Of a stretch of DNA of 17,746 bases, positions 6,147 to 13,691 are shown in pieces (within the stretch, counting starts at the first letter, position 1; each line of letters starts with the position of its first letter). The notes beneath the pieces were generated by a model. That model worked only from the letters and a program-made list of their open reading frames with translations. It ran no database searches and was not told where the DNA came from. The stretch spans positions 1-17,746 of the forward strand of contig CAAFPB010000537.1 in NCBI GenBank assembly GCA_900764725.1. Direction: 5' to 3'. The translations under genes were made by a program, and so were the position numbers. This DNA comes from an uncultured Catenibacterium sp. (GTDB taxonomy: Bacteria; Bacillota_I; Bacilli_A; Erysipelotrichales; Coprobacillaceae).

Positions 6147-6266
6147 TGTAAAGAGGGCCACTCCCTAATAATAAAAGCGTCCTGTTTACGATTCATAAAT
6201 AAAAACTCCCTTCTAATTGTATTAAAATGTTTTTTAGAACCACTGGCTCTCCTCCAGTGGTTTTTA
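6147..6266 (+). ncRNA. Candidate small RNA A with anti-Shine-Dalgarno motifs
   Basis: A predicted RNA of about 120 nt. It begins near CTGTAAAGAG (6146-6155), carries ACUCCCU at 6160-6166 and ACUCCCUUC at 6205-6213 in A/U-rich, probably unpaired sequence, and ends in an intrinsic terminator: stem AACCACTGG/CCAGTGGTT (6238-6246, 6254-6262), loop CUCUCCU, then a U-tract. ACUCCC and the loop sequence CUCCUCC are complementary to Shine-Dalgarno sequences. A homologous element with the same order of motifs is found at 16205-16380 on the minus strand. No start codon with a ribosome site is present, so it is not a small gene. The presence of an RNA is inferred from promoter, terminator and paralogy. 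Confidence 0.6.
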
Positions 6267-6267
6267 C

Positions 6268-6295
6268 TTGTTTGAAAATAATAGAGGATTATAAT
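6268..6295 (+). promoter_or_regulatory. tRNA promoter
   Basis: TTGTTT (6268-6273), a 16-nt spacer and TATAAT (6290-6295) lie 10 nt before the mature tRNA 5' end. Confidence 0.7.
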
Positions 6296-6305
6296 ATACC
6301 TAGAT

Positions 6306-6381
6306 GCCGACTTAGCTCAGTAGGTAGAGCAACGCCCTCGTAACGCGTAGGTCACAGGTTCGATTCCTGCAGTCGGCACCA
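6306..6381 (+). tRNA. tRNA-Thr(CGT), CCA encoded
   Basis: 76 nt with a perfect 7-bp acceptor stem (GCCGACT/AGTCGGC), D arm GCTC/GAGC, anticodon loop CTCGTAA (anticodon CGT at 6339-6341, reading ACG), T loop TTCGATT and a genomic CCA. Two pairs are broken: position 31-39 is C-C in the anticodon stem (ACGCC/CGCGT), and 49-65 is A-C in the T stem (ACAGG/CCTGC). ACG can be read by a UGU tRNA through wobble, so this tRNA may be under weak selection. It stands alone with its own promoter and terminator. Confidence 0.9.
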
Positions 6382-6384
6382 TTT

Positions 6385-6412
6385 ACTTTGGTAGTTTCTA
6401 TCAAAGTTTTTT
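6385..6412 (+). terminator. tRNA terminator
   Basis: Stem ACTTTGGTAG/CTATCAAAGT with one G-U pair and loop TTT, followed by six T; it begins 3 nt after CCA. Confidence 0.85.
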
Positions 6413-6439
6413 ATTTAGACAACACATATATTTTGTCCA

Positions 6440-6468
6440 TTGTGGAAGATTAACCAGTATTTTATAAT
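6440..6468 (+). promoter_or_regulatory. Promoter of the mgtA riboswitch leader
   Basis: TTGTGG (6440-6445), 17 nt and TATAAT (6463-6468). Transcription would start near 6475, just before the aptamer. Confidence 0.65.
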
Positions 6469-6475
6469 ATATATG

Positions 6476-6663
6476 ACAACGATAAGTGAGGTTACTTCAG
6501 GGATACGGACTGCTGCCGCAAAATGATGGAGACATCATTCGCTGGTTTGAACAGTCTATGTCGTTAAGGCATAGACTAATGTAGTTACATTGCCCTTTAG
6601 AACTAAAGCCCAAACGGAACATAAGACACATGACCATATATCCGATTGGGTATATGGTTTTTT
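6476..6663 (+). promoter_or_regulatory. M-box (ykoK-type) Mg2+ riboswitch with terminator
   Basis: The leader of mgtA carries the M-box hallmarks in order: AAGTGAGG (about 6483-6490), GGGATACG, CTGCTGCCGCAAAATG (about 6511-6526), a helix of TAGTCTATG type with GTTAAGG, a TAATG segment, and AAAGCCCAAACGGA near 6605-6618. An intrinsic terminator follows: ACCATATA/TATATGGT (6633-6640, 6651-6658) with a U-tract to 6663, 22 nt before the start codon. In the known family, Mg2+ compacts the aptamer and favours the terminator; low Mg2+ permits read-through. The downstream Mg2+ transporter fits exactly. I did not trace the antiterminator pairing. Confidence 0.9.
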
Positions 6664-6684
6664 GTTTGAAAGGAGGAAAGACCA

Positions 6685-9339
6685 ATGAAGAACATCAAAG
6701 AAAGACTTATTTATGTAAGCCAGTCAGATTTAGACACAGTATTACATACATTTAACTCTACTTATGAAGGCCTCACTTACAAACAGGTAGAAGAATCATT
6801 AGACAAGTATGGTAAAAACATCGTTACAACAGATCGTCATAATACCTTACTTAAGAAGCTCTATGGTGCTTTTATCAACCCGTTTACTCTTGTCTTAATC
6901 ATACTTGCAATCGTTTCTGCATTTACTGATATTATTTATGCACCAGTAGGTGAAAAGAATCCTATTACAGTGATTATTATTACTGTTATGGTGCTTATTT
7001 CTGGATTCTTACGCTTTATACAAGAAGCAAGAAGTGAACGTGCTTCAGAAAAACTCAATGAGATGATTGAAACAACAAGCTGTATTAAGCGTTATAACGA
7101 ATCTAAGAAGGAAATTCCTGTAGATGAGATTGTCGTAGGGGATATTGTTTATCTTTCTGCAGGTGATCTGATTCCAGCTGATATTAGACTGCTGAATACG
7201 AAAGATTTATTTATCAATCAATCTGCACTCACAGGTGAAAGTGAACCAGTAGAAAAGACTACAGATGCATTGATTGTGAGTAAACCAATAGAGAGTACTA
7301 ATCTAGCCTTTATGGGCAGTACAGTAGTAAGTGGCAGTGGTAAAGCTATAGTTATAGCTGTAGGGGATGACACATTATTAGGTGAAACTGCTCAGACACT
7401 TAACGCAGATCCTACACCTACTACATTTGAAAAAGGTGTAAATTCAGTTTCATGGGTATTGATTCGTTTTATGCTTGTGATGGTACCTATTGTATTATTC
7501 ATTAATGGATTTACTAAAGGAAACTGGTTAGAAGCTGTATTATTTGCTATTAGTGTGGCAGTAGGTCTTACACCTGAAATGCTGCCAATGATTGTCACAA
7601 CATGTCTTGCGAGAGGTGCTGTGAATATGAGTAAGAAGAAAGTTATTATTAAGAAGTTGAACTCTATCCAGAATCTTGGTTCTATTGATATTCTCTGTAC
7701 GGATAAAACAGGTACTTTGACACAAAACAAAGTTGTATTAGAAAAGCATTTGGATCTTATGGGCAATGAAGATGAACGTGTATTACGTCATGCTTTCTTA
7801 AATAGTCATTATCAGACAGGCTTAAAGAACCTTATGGATATTGCGATTATTGAAAAGACAGAATATCTTCAGGAACACTCAGATAAACTAAGAGGATTAG
7901 ATGAAATATATACAAAGATTGATGAAATCCCATTTGAATTTGAACGTAGAAGAATGAGTGTTGTAGTACAGGATCATAATGGTAAAACAGAAATGATCAC
8001 AAAAGGGGCTGTTGAAGAAATGTTGTCTATTTCTGCTTTTGTAGATTACAACAATCAAGTTATTCCTTTAAGTGATGAGATGCGTTCTATTGTGACAGAA
8101 AAAGTTAATAAGCTGAATAATGAAGGTATGAGAGTATTAGGAGTAGCGCATAAGACAAATCCTAGACCAGTAGGGCAATTCTCAGTACAGGATGAAAAGG
8201 ACATGGTTTTGATTGGTTATCTTGCATTCTTAGATCCACCAAAAGAAACAACTCAATCTGCTATCCAAGCCCTTCATGAAAATGGTGTAGATGTTAAAGT
8301 ATTGACTGGAGATAATGAAAAAGTCACATCAAGCATCTGCAGACAAATTGGTTTACCTATGAATGATATTATTCTAGGAACTGACTTAGATGATATGAGT
8401 GATGAAGAATTAAGAAGACGTGCTGAAAATACAACAATATTTGCTAAACTCTCTCCTGCAGAAAAAGCAAGAGTTGTCACTGCACTTCGTGATAATGGAC
8501 ATACAGTAGGTTATATGGGTGATGGTATCAATGATGCCCCTGCTATGAAAGTCAGTGATGTAGGTATTAGTGTGGATTCAGCTGTTGATATTGCGAAAGA
8601 AAGTGCAGATGTTATTTTATTAGAAAAAGATTTGACAGTACTACGTGATGGTATTATTGAAGGTAGAAAGACTTATGCGAATATGATCAAGTATATCAAG
8701 ATGACAGCCTCATCTAACTTCGGTAATATGTTTTCAGTACTTGCTGCCAGTGCATTCCTACCATTCCTTCCAATGGAATCTATTCACCTTATTCTCTTGA
8801 ATCTTATCTATGATATCTCATGTATCACAATCCCTTGGGATAATGTAGATGAGGAATTCTTAAAAGAACCACGTAAGTGGGATGCCTCAAGTATTGGTAA
8901 GTTCATGCTCTGGATTGGACCAACAAGTTCTATCTTTGATATTGTGACTTATTCACTTATGTATTTCACAATCTGTCCACGTATCTGTGGAGGACCTTAT
9001 AAAACATTAGATCCTGCCACACAGATGGTCTTTATGGCACTCTTCCAGACAGGATGGTTTGTAGAATCAATGTGGAGCCAGACACTTGTTATTCACATGA
9101 TCAGAACGCCTAAGATTCCATTTGTACAAAGTAAAGCATCCATCCCAGTCACTTCACTCACATTCATGGGAAGTATCGTATTAACACTTATTCCTTTCAC
9201 ACCACTAGGCAGAGATATTGGACTCACATCTTTACCTACAATTTATTTCTTCTATCTTGTGCTTATTGTACTCGCTTATATGTGTTTAGTGACTATTGTG
9301 AAGAATATCTATATTAAACATAACGGTGAATTACTTTGA
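6685..9339 (+). CDS. mgtA: Mg2+-importing P-type ATPase MgtA
   Basis: 884 aa, full length for the P3B Mg2+ transport ATPases of the cytoplasmic membrane. An N-terminal cation-ATPase domain (about 10-75) precedes the first membrane pair. The actuator domain holds [12 protein letters not shown] (about 190-201). The membrane segment [19 protein letters not shown] leads to the phosphorylation site [10 protein letters not shown] with Asp340. The nucleotide domain has [10 protein letters not shown], the hinge has LTGDNEKV, and the P-domain has [12 protein letters not shown]. The C-terminal membrane part with [14 protein letters not shown] and four or more hydrophobic helices is typical of MgtA/MgtB. 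AAAGGAGG lies just upstream of ATG 6685. The M-box leader gives control by intracellular Mg2+. I see no clear terminator after the stop, so some read-through into the toxin-antitoxin unit is possible. Confidence 0.97.
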   Translation: MKNIKERLIYVSQSDLDTVLHTFNSTYEGLTYKQVEESLDKYGKNIVTTDRHNTLLKKLYGAFINPFTLVLIILAIVSAFTDIIYAPVGEKNPITVIIITVMVLISGFLRFIQEARSERASEKLNEMIETTSCIKRYNESKKEIPVDEIVVGDIVYLSAGDLIPADIRLLNTKDLFINQSALTGESEPVEKTTDALIVSKPIESTNLAFMGSTVVSGSGKAIVIAVGDDTLLGETAQTLNADPTPTTFEKGVNSVSWVLIRFMLVMVPIVLFINGFTKGNWLEAVLFAISVAVGLTPEMLPMIVTTCLARGAVNMSKKKVIIKKLNSIQNLGSIDILCTDKTGTLTQNKVVLEKHLDLMGNEDERVLRHAFLNSHYQTGLKNLMDIAIIEKTEYLQEHSDKLRGLDEIYTKIDEIPFEFERRRMSVVVQDHNGKTEMITKGAVEEMLSISAFVDYNNQVIPLSDEMRSIVTEKVNKLNNEGMRVLGVAHKTNPRPVGQFSVQDEKDMVLIGYLAFLDPPKETTQSAIQALHENGVDVKVLTGDNEKVTSSICRQIGLPMNDIILGTDLDDMSDEELRRRAENTTIFAKLSPAEKARVVTALRDNGHTVGYMGDGINDAPAMKVSDVGISVDSAVDIAKESADVILLEKDLTVLRDGIIEGRKTYANMIKYIKMTASSNFGNMFSVLAASAFLPFLPMESIHLILLNLIYDISCITIPWDNVDEEFLKEPRKWDASSIGKFMLWIGPTSSIFDIVTYSLMYFTICPRICGGPYKTLDPATQMVFMALFQTGWFVESMWSQTLVIHMIRTPKIPFVQSKASIPVTSLTFMGSIVLTLIPFTPLGRDIGLTSLPTIYFFYLVLIVLAYMCLVTIVKNIYIKHNGELL

Positions 9340-9371
9340 ATTATAAAGTAGATACATGTGAGAAATAGCAG

Positions 9372-9400
9372 TTGAAATGTAACGACAAATGCGTTACAAT
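9372..9400 (+). promoter_or_regulatory. Toxin-antitoxin promoter with embedded operator
   Basis: TTGAAA (9372-9377), 17 nt and TACAAT (9395-9400) form the promoter. The inverted repeat TGTAACG-N7-CGTTACA (9378-9384, 9392-9398) fills the spacer and runs over the -10. An antitoxin bound there would block polymerase, the usual autoregulation of RelB/DinJ systems. Confidence 0.75.
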
Positions 9401-9423
9401 ATAAGAAATAAGGAGGTGTGATT

Positions 9424-9726
9424 ATGGGAAAATCAGCAACATTAAACTTAAGAGTAAACCCAGCCGTCAAAGAGAGGGCAGAAGAAGTATTGTCTCAGTT
9501 AGGTGTTCCTATGTCAACAGCGATTGATATGTATTTGAATCAAATTTCTCTTACAGGTGGAATTCCATTTTCTGTTTCTTTACCAAAAGCACCAGTATCG
9601 ATTCATGCAGATGGCATGACAACAGAAGAAATTCATCAGAAATTGGAAAAAGGTTACAATGATATAGCTGCAGGAAGAGTGCAAAATGCAACTGAAGCGT
9701 TCGCAAAATTCAGGGATAATCATTGA
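9424..9726 (+). CDS. RelB/DinJ-family antitoxin
   Basis: 100 aa. The N-terminus (ATLNLRVNPAVKERAEEVLSQLG) is a ribbon-helix-helix DNA-binding domain, with the strand T-L-N-L-R-V making the dimer sheet, followed by the DinJ-type helix S-T-A-I-D-M-Y-L-N-Q-I and the conserved G-G-I-P-F. The C-terminal half (about 55-100) is the segment that wraps the toxin. ATG 9424 is chosen because AGGAGG (9411-9416) is 7 nt upstream; the in-frame GTG at 9418 is too close to it. The toxin start follows the stop after one nucleotide, so the pair is translationally coupled. The upstream inverted repeat is its probable own operator. Confidence 0.92.
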   Translation: MGKSATLNLRVNPAVKERAEEVLSQLGVPMSTAIDMYLNQISLTGGIPFSVSLPKAPVSIHADGMTTEEIHQKLEKGYNDIAAGRVQNATEAFAKFRDNH

Positions 9727-9727
9727 T

Positions 9728-10042
9728 ATGAAACACTATACGGTTGAGATTACAAATGAAGCATTGGCTGATATGGAGCAGTTGTATAATCATATCGCTT
9801 ATGTTCTTCAAGCGCCGGAAAATGCGATGGATCAATATAACCGGATTGCAGACGCTATTTTAACATTGGATACTATGGCTGAGAGAATCTGCATTATGGA
9901 ATCAGAGCCGGAACGAAGCAAAGAGATGAGAAGATTGTTGGTAGACAATTACTCTGTCTTTTTTGTGATCCAGGGAGATAATGTGATTGTAACAGATGTG
10001 TTATATTGTGCATCAGATATTGAAAGCCGATTAAAAGGTTAG
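9728..10042 (+). CDS. RelE/ParE-family toxin
   Basis: 104 aa, standard length for the family. It starts with the typical strand Y-T-V-E-I-T, then helices A-L-A-D-M-E-Q-L-Y-N-H-I and A-M-D-Q-Y-N-R-I-A-D-A-I, then the strands R-R-L-L-V-D-N-Y-S-V-F-F-V-I and V-I-V-T-D-V-L-Y-C-A-S-D with the C-terminal R-L. Whether it cuts mRNA on the ribosome (RelE type) or poisons gyrase (ParE type) cannot be settled: the D-N-Y-x-V-F-F core is common to both. I start at ATG 9728, right after the antitoxin stop, not at the GTG inside the antitoxin gene. Codons such as CGG, CCG, GCC and GAG are commoner here than in neighbouring genes, which suggests acquisition by transfer. Confidence 0.92.
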   Translation: MKHYTVEITNEALADMEQLYNHIAYVLQAPENAMDQYNRIADAILTLDTMAERICIMESEPERSKEMRRLLVDNYSVFFVIQGDNVIVTDVLYCASDIESRLKG

Positions 10043-10111
10043 ATGATAAAATACTATCTATTCGTTACAGCCCTTTCTCTTGCATAAAAGAAGAATATCA
10101 CATATAATAAA

Positions 10112-10182
10112 AACGCAATAATATTCGTCTAGTCGCGGAAATATATTGCGTTCAGACCAGGTGGCAGTGCACTTGGTTTTTT
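10112..10182 (+). terminator. Double-hairpin terminator of the toxin-antitoxin unit
   Basis: The first hairpin pairs AACGCAATA with TATTGCGTT (about 10112-10120 and 10144-10152). The second is ACCAGGTG/CACTTGGT (10156-10163, 10170-10177), with one G-U pair and loop GCAGTG, followed by six T. Confidence 0.75.
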
Positions 10183-10193
10183 ATTTATCCTAA

Positions 10194-10300
10194 TTGACAA
10201 CGCTTACATTATAAGTTAAACTTTATATAGAAAGAAGTGATCCTGGCGGTATGATCTTATTATGTATTGTATATATATAATAAGTATCATAACTAGGGTC
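10194..10300 (+). promoter_or_regulatory. Promoter and long leader hairpin before the ChbG-like gene
   Basis: TTGACA (10194-10199) with a 17-nt spacer to TAAACT (10217-10222) is a plausible promoter. The transcript then folds into a hairpin of about 21 bp: GATCCTGG/CTAGGGTC (10239-10246, 10293-10300, two G-U pairs), TATGAT/ATCATA (10250-10255, 10286-10291) and TTATTAT/ATAATAA (10257-10263, 10277-10283), with small internal loops and a 13-nt loop. Only a weak U-rich tail (ATTTTTATTT) follows, so it may be a leaky attenuator, an RNase target, or a DNA operator. Confidence 0.5.
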
Positions 10301-10322
10301 ATTTTTATTTGGAGGTAGAGTT

Positions 10323-11075
10323 ATGAAGATAATGGTACGTGCTGATGATTTAGGTTACAGCAAAGGTGTGAATTATGGTATCTATGATACAGTAAAGAAA
10401 GGTGTTATTAAGAATATTGGCTTTATGGTAAATATGCCTGATTCAGTAGAAGGTTATGAACTTATAAAGGATTTAGATGTCTGTTTAGGACAACATACCA
10501 ATGTATGTATAGGTACTCCTATTAGTGATCCAAAGCTTATTCCTAGTCTTGTAGATGAGAATGGACAATTCAAATCAAGTAGAACTTATAGACAAAGTAA
10601 AGAAGACTTTGTAGTACTAGAAGAAGCAATCATAGAAATAGAAGCACAATATGAAAGATTTAAAGAGATCACTCATCAAGAACCTTCTTATTTTGAAGCC
10701 CATGCAGTAGCGAGTGATAACTTGTTGAAGGGTATTGAAATTGTTGCGAAAAGACACAATCTAAAGTTCAATGATATTTCTTTTGATGGTACACCTGTTA
10801 ACTTGTCAGGAGAAAAACTCTATATGCATATGGAAAGTATGAATGAAGGTTATGATCCTTTTAAATCATTTAAAGAAATGGTAGAACATGCCCATGATGA
10901 TGGCTGTGACTTATTAGTATGTCATCCAGGATATCTAGATGCACAAATACTACGTACTTCTTCTTTGACTATTGATCGTACAAAAGAAGCAGAAATGTTG
11001 TGTTCAAAAGAACTCAAAGACTATCTTAAAGAACATGATATACACTTATATACATATGATGAAATAGGAAACTAA
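10323..11075 (+). CDS. ChbG/YdjC-like carbohydrate deacetylase
   Basis: 250 aa, normal for the ChbG/HpnK (YdjC) family, metal-dependent enzymes that remove acetyl groups from N-acetylated oligosaccharides such as diacetylchitobiose. The N-terminal strand M-V-R-A-D-D-L-G contains the metal-binding Asp pair (8-9). G-Q-H-T-N-V holds His58, at the place of the family's G-L-H-x-N. F-E-A-H-A-V-A holds His127, where typical members have a D-S-H-x-H-x-H cluster, so the second and third His are missing. C-H-P-G-Y (His201) and D-R-T-K-E follow as usual. GGAGG lies 8 nt before ATG 10323. It is a single gene behind a long leader hairpin. No chitobiose PTS genes are adjacent, so the substrate is open. Confidence 0.85.
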   Translation: MKIMVRADDLGYSKGVNYGIYDTVKKGVIKNIGFMVNMPDSVEGYELIKDLDVCLGQHTNVCIGTPISDPKLIPSLVDENGQFKSSRTYRQSKEDFVVLEEAIIEIEAQYERFKEITHQEPSYFEAHAVASDNLLKGIEIVAKRHNLKFNDISFDGTPVNLSGEKLYMHMESMNEGYDPFKSFKEMVEHAHDDGCDLLVCHPGYLDAQILRTSSLTIDRTKEAEMLCSKELKDYLKEHDIHLYTYDEIGN

Positions 11076-11098
11076 AAGCTGCCAAATCGGCAGCTTTT
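11074..11098. terminator. Bidirectional terminator
   Basis: A perfect 10-bp stem AAAAGCTGCC/GGCAGCTTTT with a 5-nt loop between convergent genes; its A and T flanks serve both directions. Confidence 0.85.
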
Positions 11099-11099
11099 A

Positions 11100-12356
11100 T
11101 TATTCACACATAATTTTAATAATTTCCTGGTCAGTAGAAGCCATACCTTGACTTCCTAATACACCGATATTGTGGATTGTATTTTCTATACCCTTAGAAA
11201 TAATACCATCTCCACCATAGAACTGCTGACCATTCATATACATATCATAACCTAGAATACCAGCTTCTACACTTACTGCAATCTTTGCAGCACAACTTGC
11301 TTTTGCGCCATCACAAATAATACCGGAAGTAATAGCTAAGGCATTTACGATTGTATGATTCATCACTTCTTCACTTGCGTCCTTTAAATAAGCAAGTCCT
11401 GCACCACATGCAGCACCTGCACTTACAGCTCCACAAAAAGCAGATAAACGACCAATCTCTGTCTTTAAATGAATCGCTGTTAAGTTAGAAATTATTAAAG
11501 CACGATATAACTTCTCTTTGTCTAGATGTTCTCTTTCTGCATAAATAATTAAAGGTACAGATACTGTTAATCCCTGGTTACCACTACCAGAATTAATCAC
11601 TACAGGTAATTCACAACCATTCATTCTTGCATCACTACCAGCAGCTGCATAAGCCTTTAATAAGCTAGGTAAATCTTTTCTAATCGCAATCACCTTACCA
11701 ATATTAGCCCCATAATCACCATGCATTCCTTCCTGCGCAATGGCGGTATTACATTCAATCATCTGATCTAATAACTCTTTTACATCATTAATATTTACTT
11801 CTTTCGCAAAAGTATAAATATCATGCATAGTAAGAGTGAGATAATCTTCATCAATAGTCTGTTTGAGAGCTTCTCCACATACAATTGTTTCATTATCTTT
11901 TGTCATTTCTACAATATGTGTATGTGTTCCTGCAATATGTACCATGGCTTCATGTTCATCATTAGATACAGTTAAACGAATATCTAAAGAATAAGGGGAT
12001 TCTAAAGGTTGTACCTTAATAGAAGCACTCTTCATAAGTTCAGTCATGGCAGTAATATCTTCTTCCTCTACATGACTAATAACCTCTAATTCTGCTTCTG
12101 CATCTCCACCTGTAATCCCAATACAGGCAGCTGTTTCAATACCTTTGTTTCCATGAGTATGAGGCACAATAACACTCTTGACATTCTTGATGATATTACC
12201 ACTCACTTCAATCAATATTTTGTTTGGCATACCACCTAATGTCTTTCTTGCGAGACTTCCTGCATACGCAATTGCGATAGGTTCTGTACATCCCATAGCA
12301 GTTACGAGTTCCTTATTTAAGATTCTTACATAAGTCTCATAAAGTTCTTTATCCAT
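11100..12356 (-). CDS. L-cysteine desulfidase family protein (UPF0597/CyuA)
   Basis: 418 aa, similar to CyuA/YhaM, Fe-S enzymes that break L-cysteine down to pyruvate, ammonia and sulfide. The catalytic motif M-G-C-T-E-P (Cys23) is near the N-terminus. Cys308, Cys348 and Cys355, the last two in C-D-G-A-K-A-S-C, match the [4Fe-4S] ligand pattern of the family. The S-G-S-G-N-Q-G segment (256-262) is another hallmark shared with the serine dehydratase alpha fold. The start is ATG 12356 with AAGGAG just upstream; the longer frame to 12425 overlaps the preceding gene and is rejected. It follows the O-antigen-ligase-type gene after 37 nt that include a terminator, so expression may be partly read-through. 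Activity on cysteine rather than serine is inferred from the family. Confidence 0.9.
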   Translation of the reverse strand: MDKELYETYVRILNKELVTAMGCTEPIAIAYAGSLARKTLGGMPNKILIEVSGNIIKNVKSVIVPHTHGNKGIETAACIGITGGDAEAELEVISHVEEEDITAMTELMKSASIKVQPLESPYSLDIRLTVSNDEHEAMVHIAGTHTHIVEMTKDNETIVCGEALKQTIDEDYLTLTMHDIYTFAKEVNINDVKELLDQMIECNTAIAQEGMHGDYGANIGKVIAIRKDLPSLLKAYAAAGSDARMNGCELPVVINSGSGNQGLTVSVPLIIYAEREHLDKEKLYRALIISNLTAIHLKTEIGRLSAFCGAVSAGAACGAGLAYLKDASEEVMNHTIVNALAITSGIICDGAKASCAAKIAVSVEAGILGYDMYMNGQQFYGGDGIISKGIENTIHNIGVLGSQGMASTDQEIIKIMCE

Positions 12357-12371
12357 TTTTTTCTCCTTTAT

Positions 12372-12395
12372 AAAAAGGCAATGAATCATTGCCTT
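12372..12395 (-). terminator. Minus-strand terminator between ligase and desulfidase genes
   Basis: Stem AAGGCAATG/CATTGCCTT with a 3-nt loop, then TTTTTAT on the minus strand. It shares two bases with the stop codon of the upstream gene. Confidence 0.75.
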
Positions 12396-13590
12396 ATTGA
12401 TCAATTTCTTTTCTATAAATGTCAAAGCTGCTTACTATCATCGCAAATAAGAATCCAGTTGATACAAAGAAGATTGTGTAATCTAGTAATCCATGAATAT
12501 AGATCATCACAATATAACCTATTATTAAAGCTACTAGAGTAGGATTACTCTTTAATCTTAATAAGCGATATAAGCGTTTAATGTTTTCAATGAAGAACGG
12601 TGCAATCACTAATAACCCAATAATCCCAAAACATAAAACAGGATCAATAAAGATATTATGTGAATGCTGTGTAGGATGCCCATTATATTGTGCATAAATA
12701 TGCCAATATGTCATAGGTCCTTCACCAAATAAGAAATGTGTCTTAATGTTCTGGATAGCGACTTCCCAGATATGTTTTCTTACACCTAAGTATTTCACAA
12801 TATTGCTCATACGTGGAATATATTGAGGTTTTGCGATAAAGAAACCAACACCAGCTGCACCTACAGCACAAATACCACCAAAACTCTTATAATTACGATT
12901 AAACAACAACATAATCGCAAGACCACCTGCAAGTGCAGGCCATGCAGTACGACATCCTGTTAAATAAAGACAGAATAAATTAAGTAATGTGATTAAACCA
13001 ATAATTACTATTTCTTTAATATGATTCATAAGTCCATGATTATGTGTATACTTCAAGAACTTATAGAAACAAATAGCTACAAAGAACTCAATCATCATCG
13101 CATAGTAGTTCGCATTAAAGAACATCGCATTCGTACGATACTGTGGCGCATTAAATACAACCAAATACCATCCCTCAAGATCAAACTGTCTTAAGATAAA
13201 GATATATTCAATAATAGCCCATACAGCCGCAAATACACTTAAACCAATCACTAAATTCAACATAGTATCAAATAGTTCTTCACTTGCATGACGTCTATAA
13301 ACAAGAGTCATACTATATAACATGAAATAACCTAATGATACACCAGCTCCTGGCCAGTTCTGATAAAAGACACTTGTTAGGAAAATAAGTGCTGAAAAGA
13401 AAATAATATATTTACTGCGTTTTGTTTCTTCATAACCTTTCTTTACTTCACCCTGTTTGATCCATTTAAAGAATATAATTGCATGAATCACTACAGTAAC
13501 ATAGAAAGGAAGGAATATTGCGGCAATCGTAATAAGAAAATCACATTGTACAGAATCAAAACGTGATCTTAAGTTTTTAATAATATCCAT
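12394..13590 (-). CDS. O-antigen ligase/polymerase (Wzy_C-type) membrane protein
   Basis: 398 aa, almost entirely hydrophobic, with about ten membrane helices. The large external loop carries F-G-E-G-P-M-T-Y-W near 290 and H-P-T-Q-H-S-H-N-I-F-I-D followed by G-I-I-G-L-L, the conserved pattern of O-antigen ligases (WaaL) and related polymerases, whose His-Asn is near the glycan-lipid active site. An upstream loop has F-F-N-A-N-Y-Y-A, another family feature. In a Gram-positive there is no lipopolysaccharide, so a role in joining or polymerising undecaprenyl-linked cell-surface glycans is likely. ATG 13590 follows a GGGGG site. No glycosyltransferases are beside it, unlike the usual capsule cluster, so it is an orphan here. 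TATAAT on the minus strand at 13617-13622 is a likely -10. Confidence 0.85.
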   Translation of the reverse strand: MDIIKNLRSRFDSVQCDFLITIAAIFLPFYVTVVIHAIIFFKWIKQGEVKKGYEETKRSKYIIFFSALIFLTSVFYQNWPGAGVSLGYFMLYSMTLVYRRHASEELFDTMLNLVIGLSVFAAVWAIIEYIFILRQFDLEGWYLVVFNAPQYRTNAMFFNANYYAMMIEFFVAICFYKFLKYTHNHGLMNHIKEIVIIGLITLLNLFCLYLTGCRTAWPALAGGLAIMLLFNRNYKSFGGICAVGAAGVGFFIAKPQYIPRMSNIVKYLGVRKHIWEVAIQNIKTHFLFGEGPMTYWHIYAQYNGHPTQHSHNIFIDPVLCFGIIGLLVIAPFFIENIKRLYRLLRLKSNPTLVALIIGYIVMIYIHGLLDYTIFFVSTGFLFAMIVSSFDIYRKEIDQ

Positions 13591-13643
13591 GAGAACCCCC
13601 TTTAATTACATTTTATATTATACACGAAAAATCAAAAAAAATA

Positions 13644-13671
13644 TTGTTTACTCACGAAATATTGGTAGAAT
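13644..13671 (+). promoter_or_regulatory. Promoter with extended -10
   Basis: TTGTTT (13644-13649), 16 nt, then TGGTAGAAT with TAGAAT at 13666-13671. The start near 13678 leaves about 14 nt of leader, holding only the GGAGG site. Confidence 0.65.
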
Positions 13672-13691
13672 ACTCTTTGGAGGTAGAAAAT

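Noticed and set aside
6497..6685. 62-aa minus-strand open frame
   Set aside because: It lies entirely over the M-box riboswitch and its terminator.
7392..8480. Minus-strand open frames inside mgtA
   Set aside because: The mgtA frame is continuous with every family motif; the reverse frames have no ribosome sites or recognisable domains.
10112..10182. Separate small RNA between the toxin gene and the ChbG-like gene
   Set aside because: Two hairpins with a U-tract are well explained as the toxin-antitoxin terminator; no promoter is seen before them.
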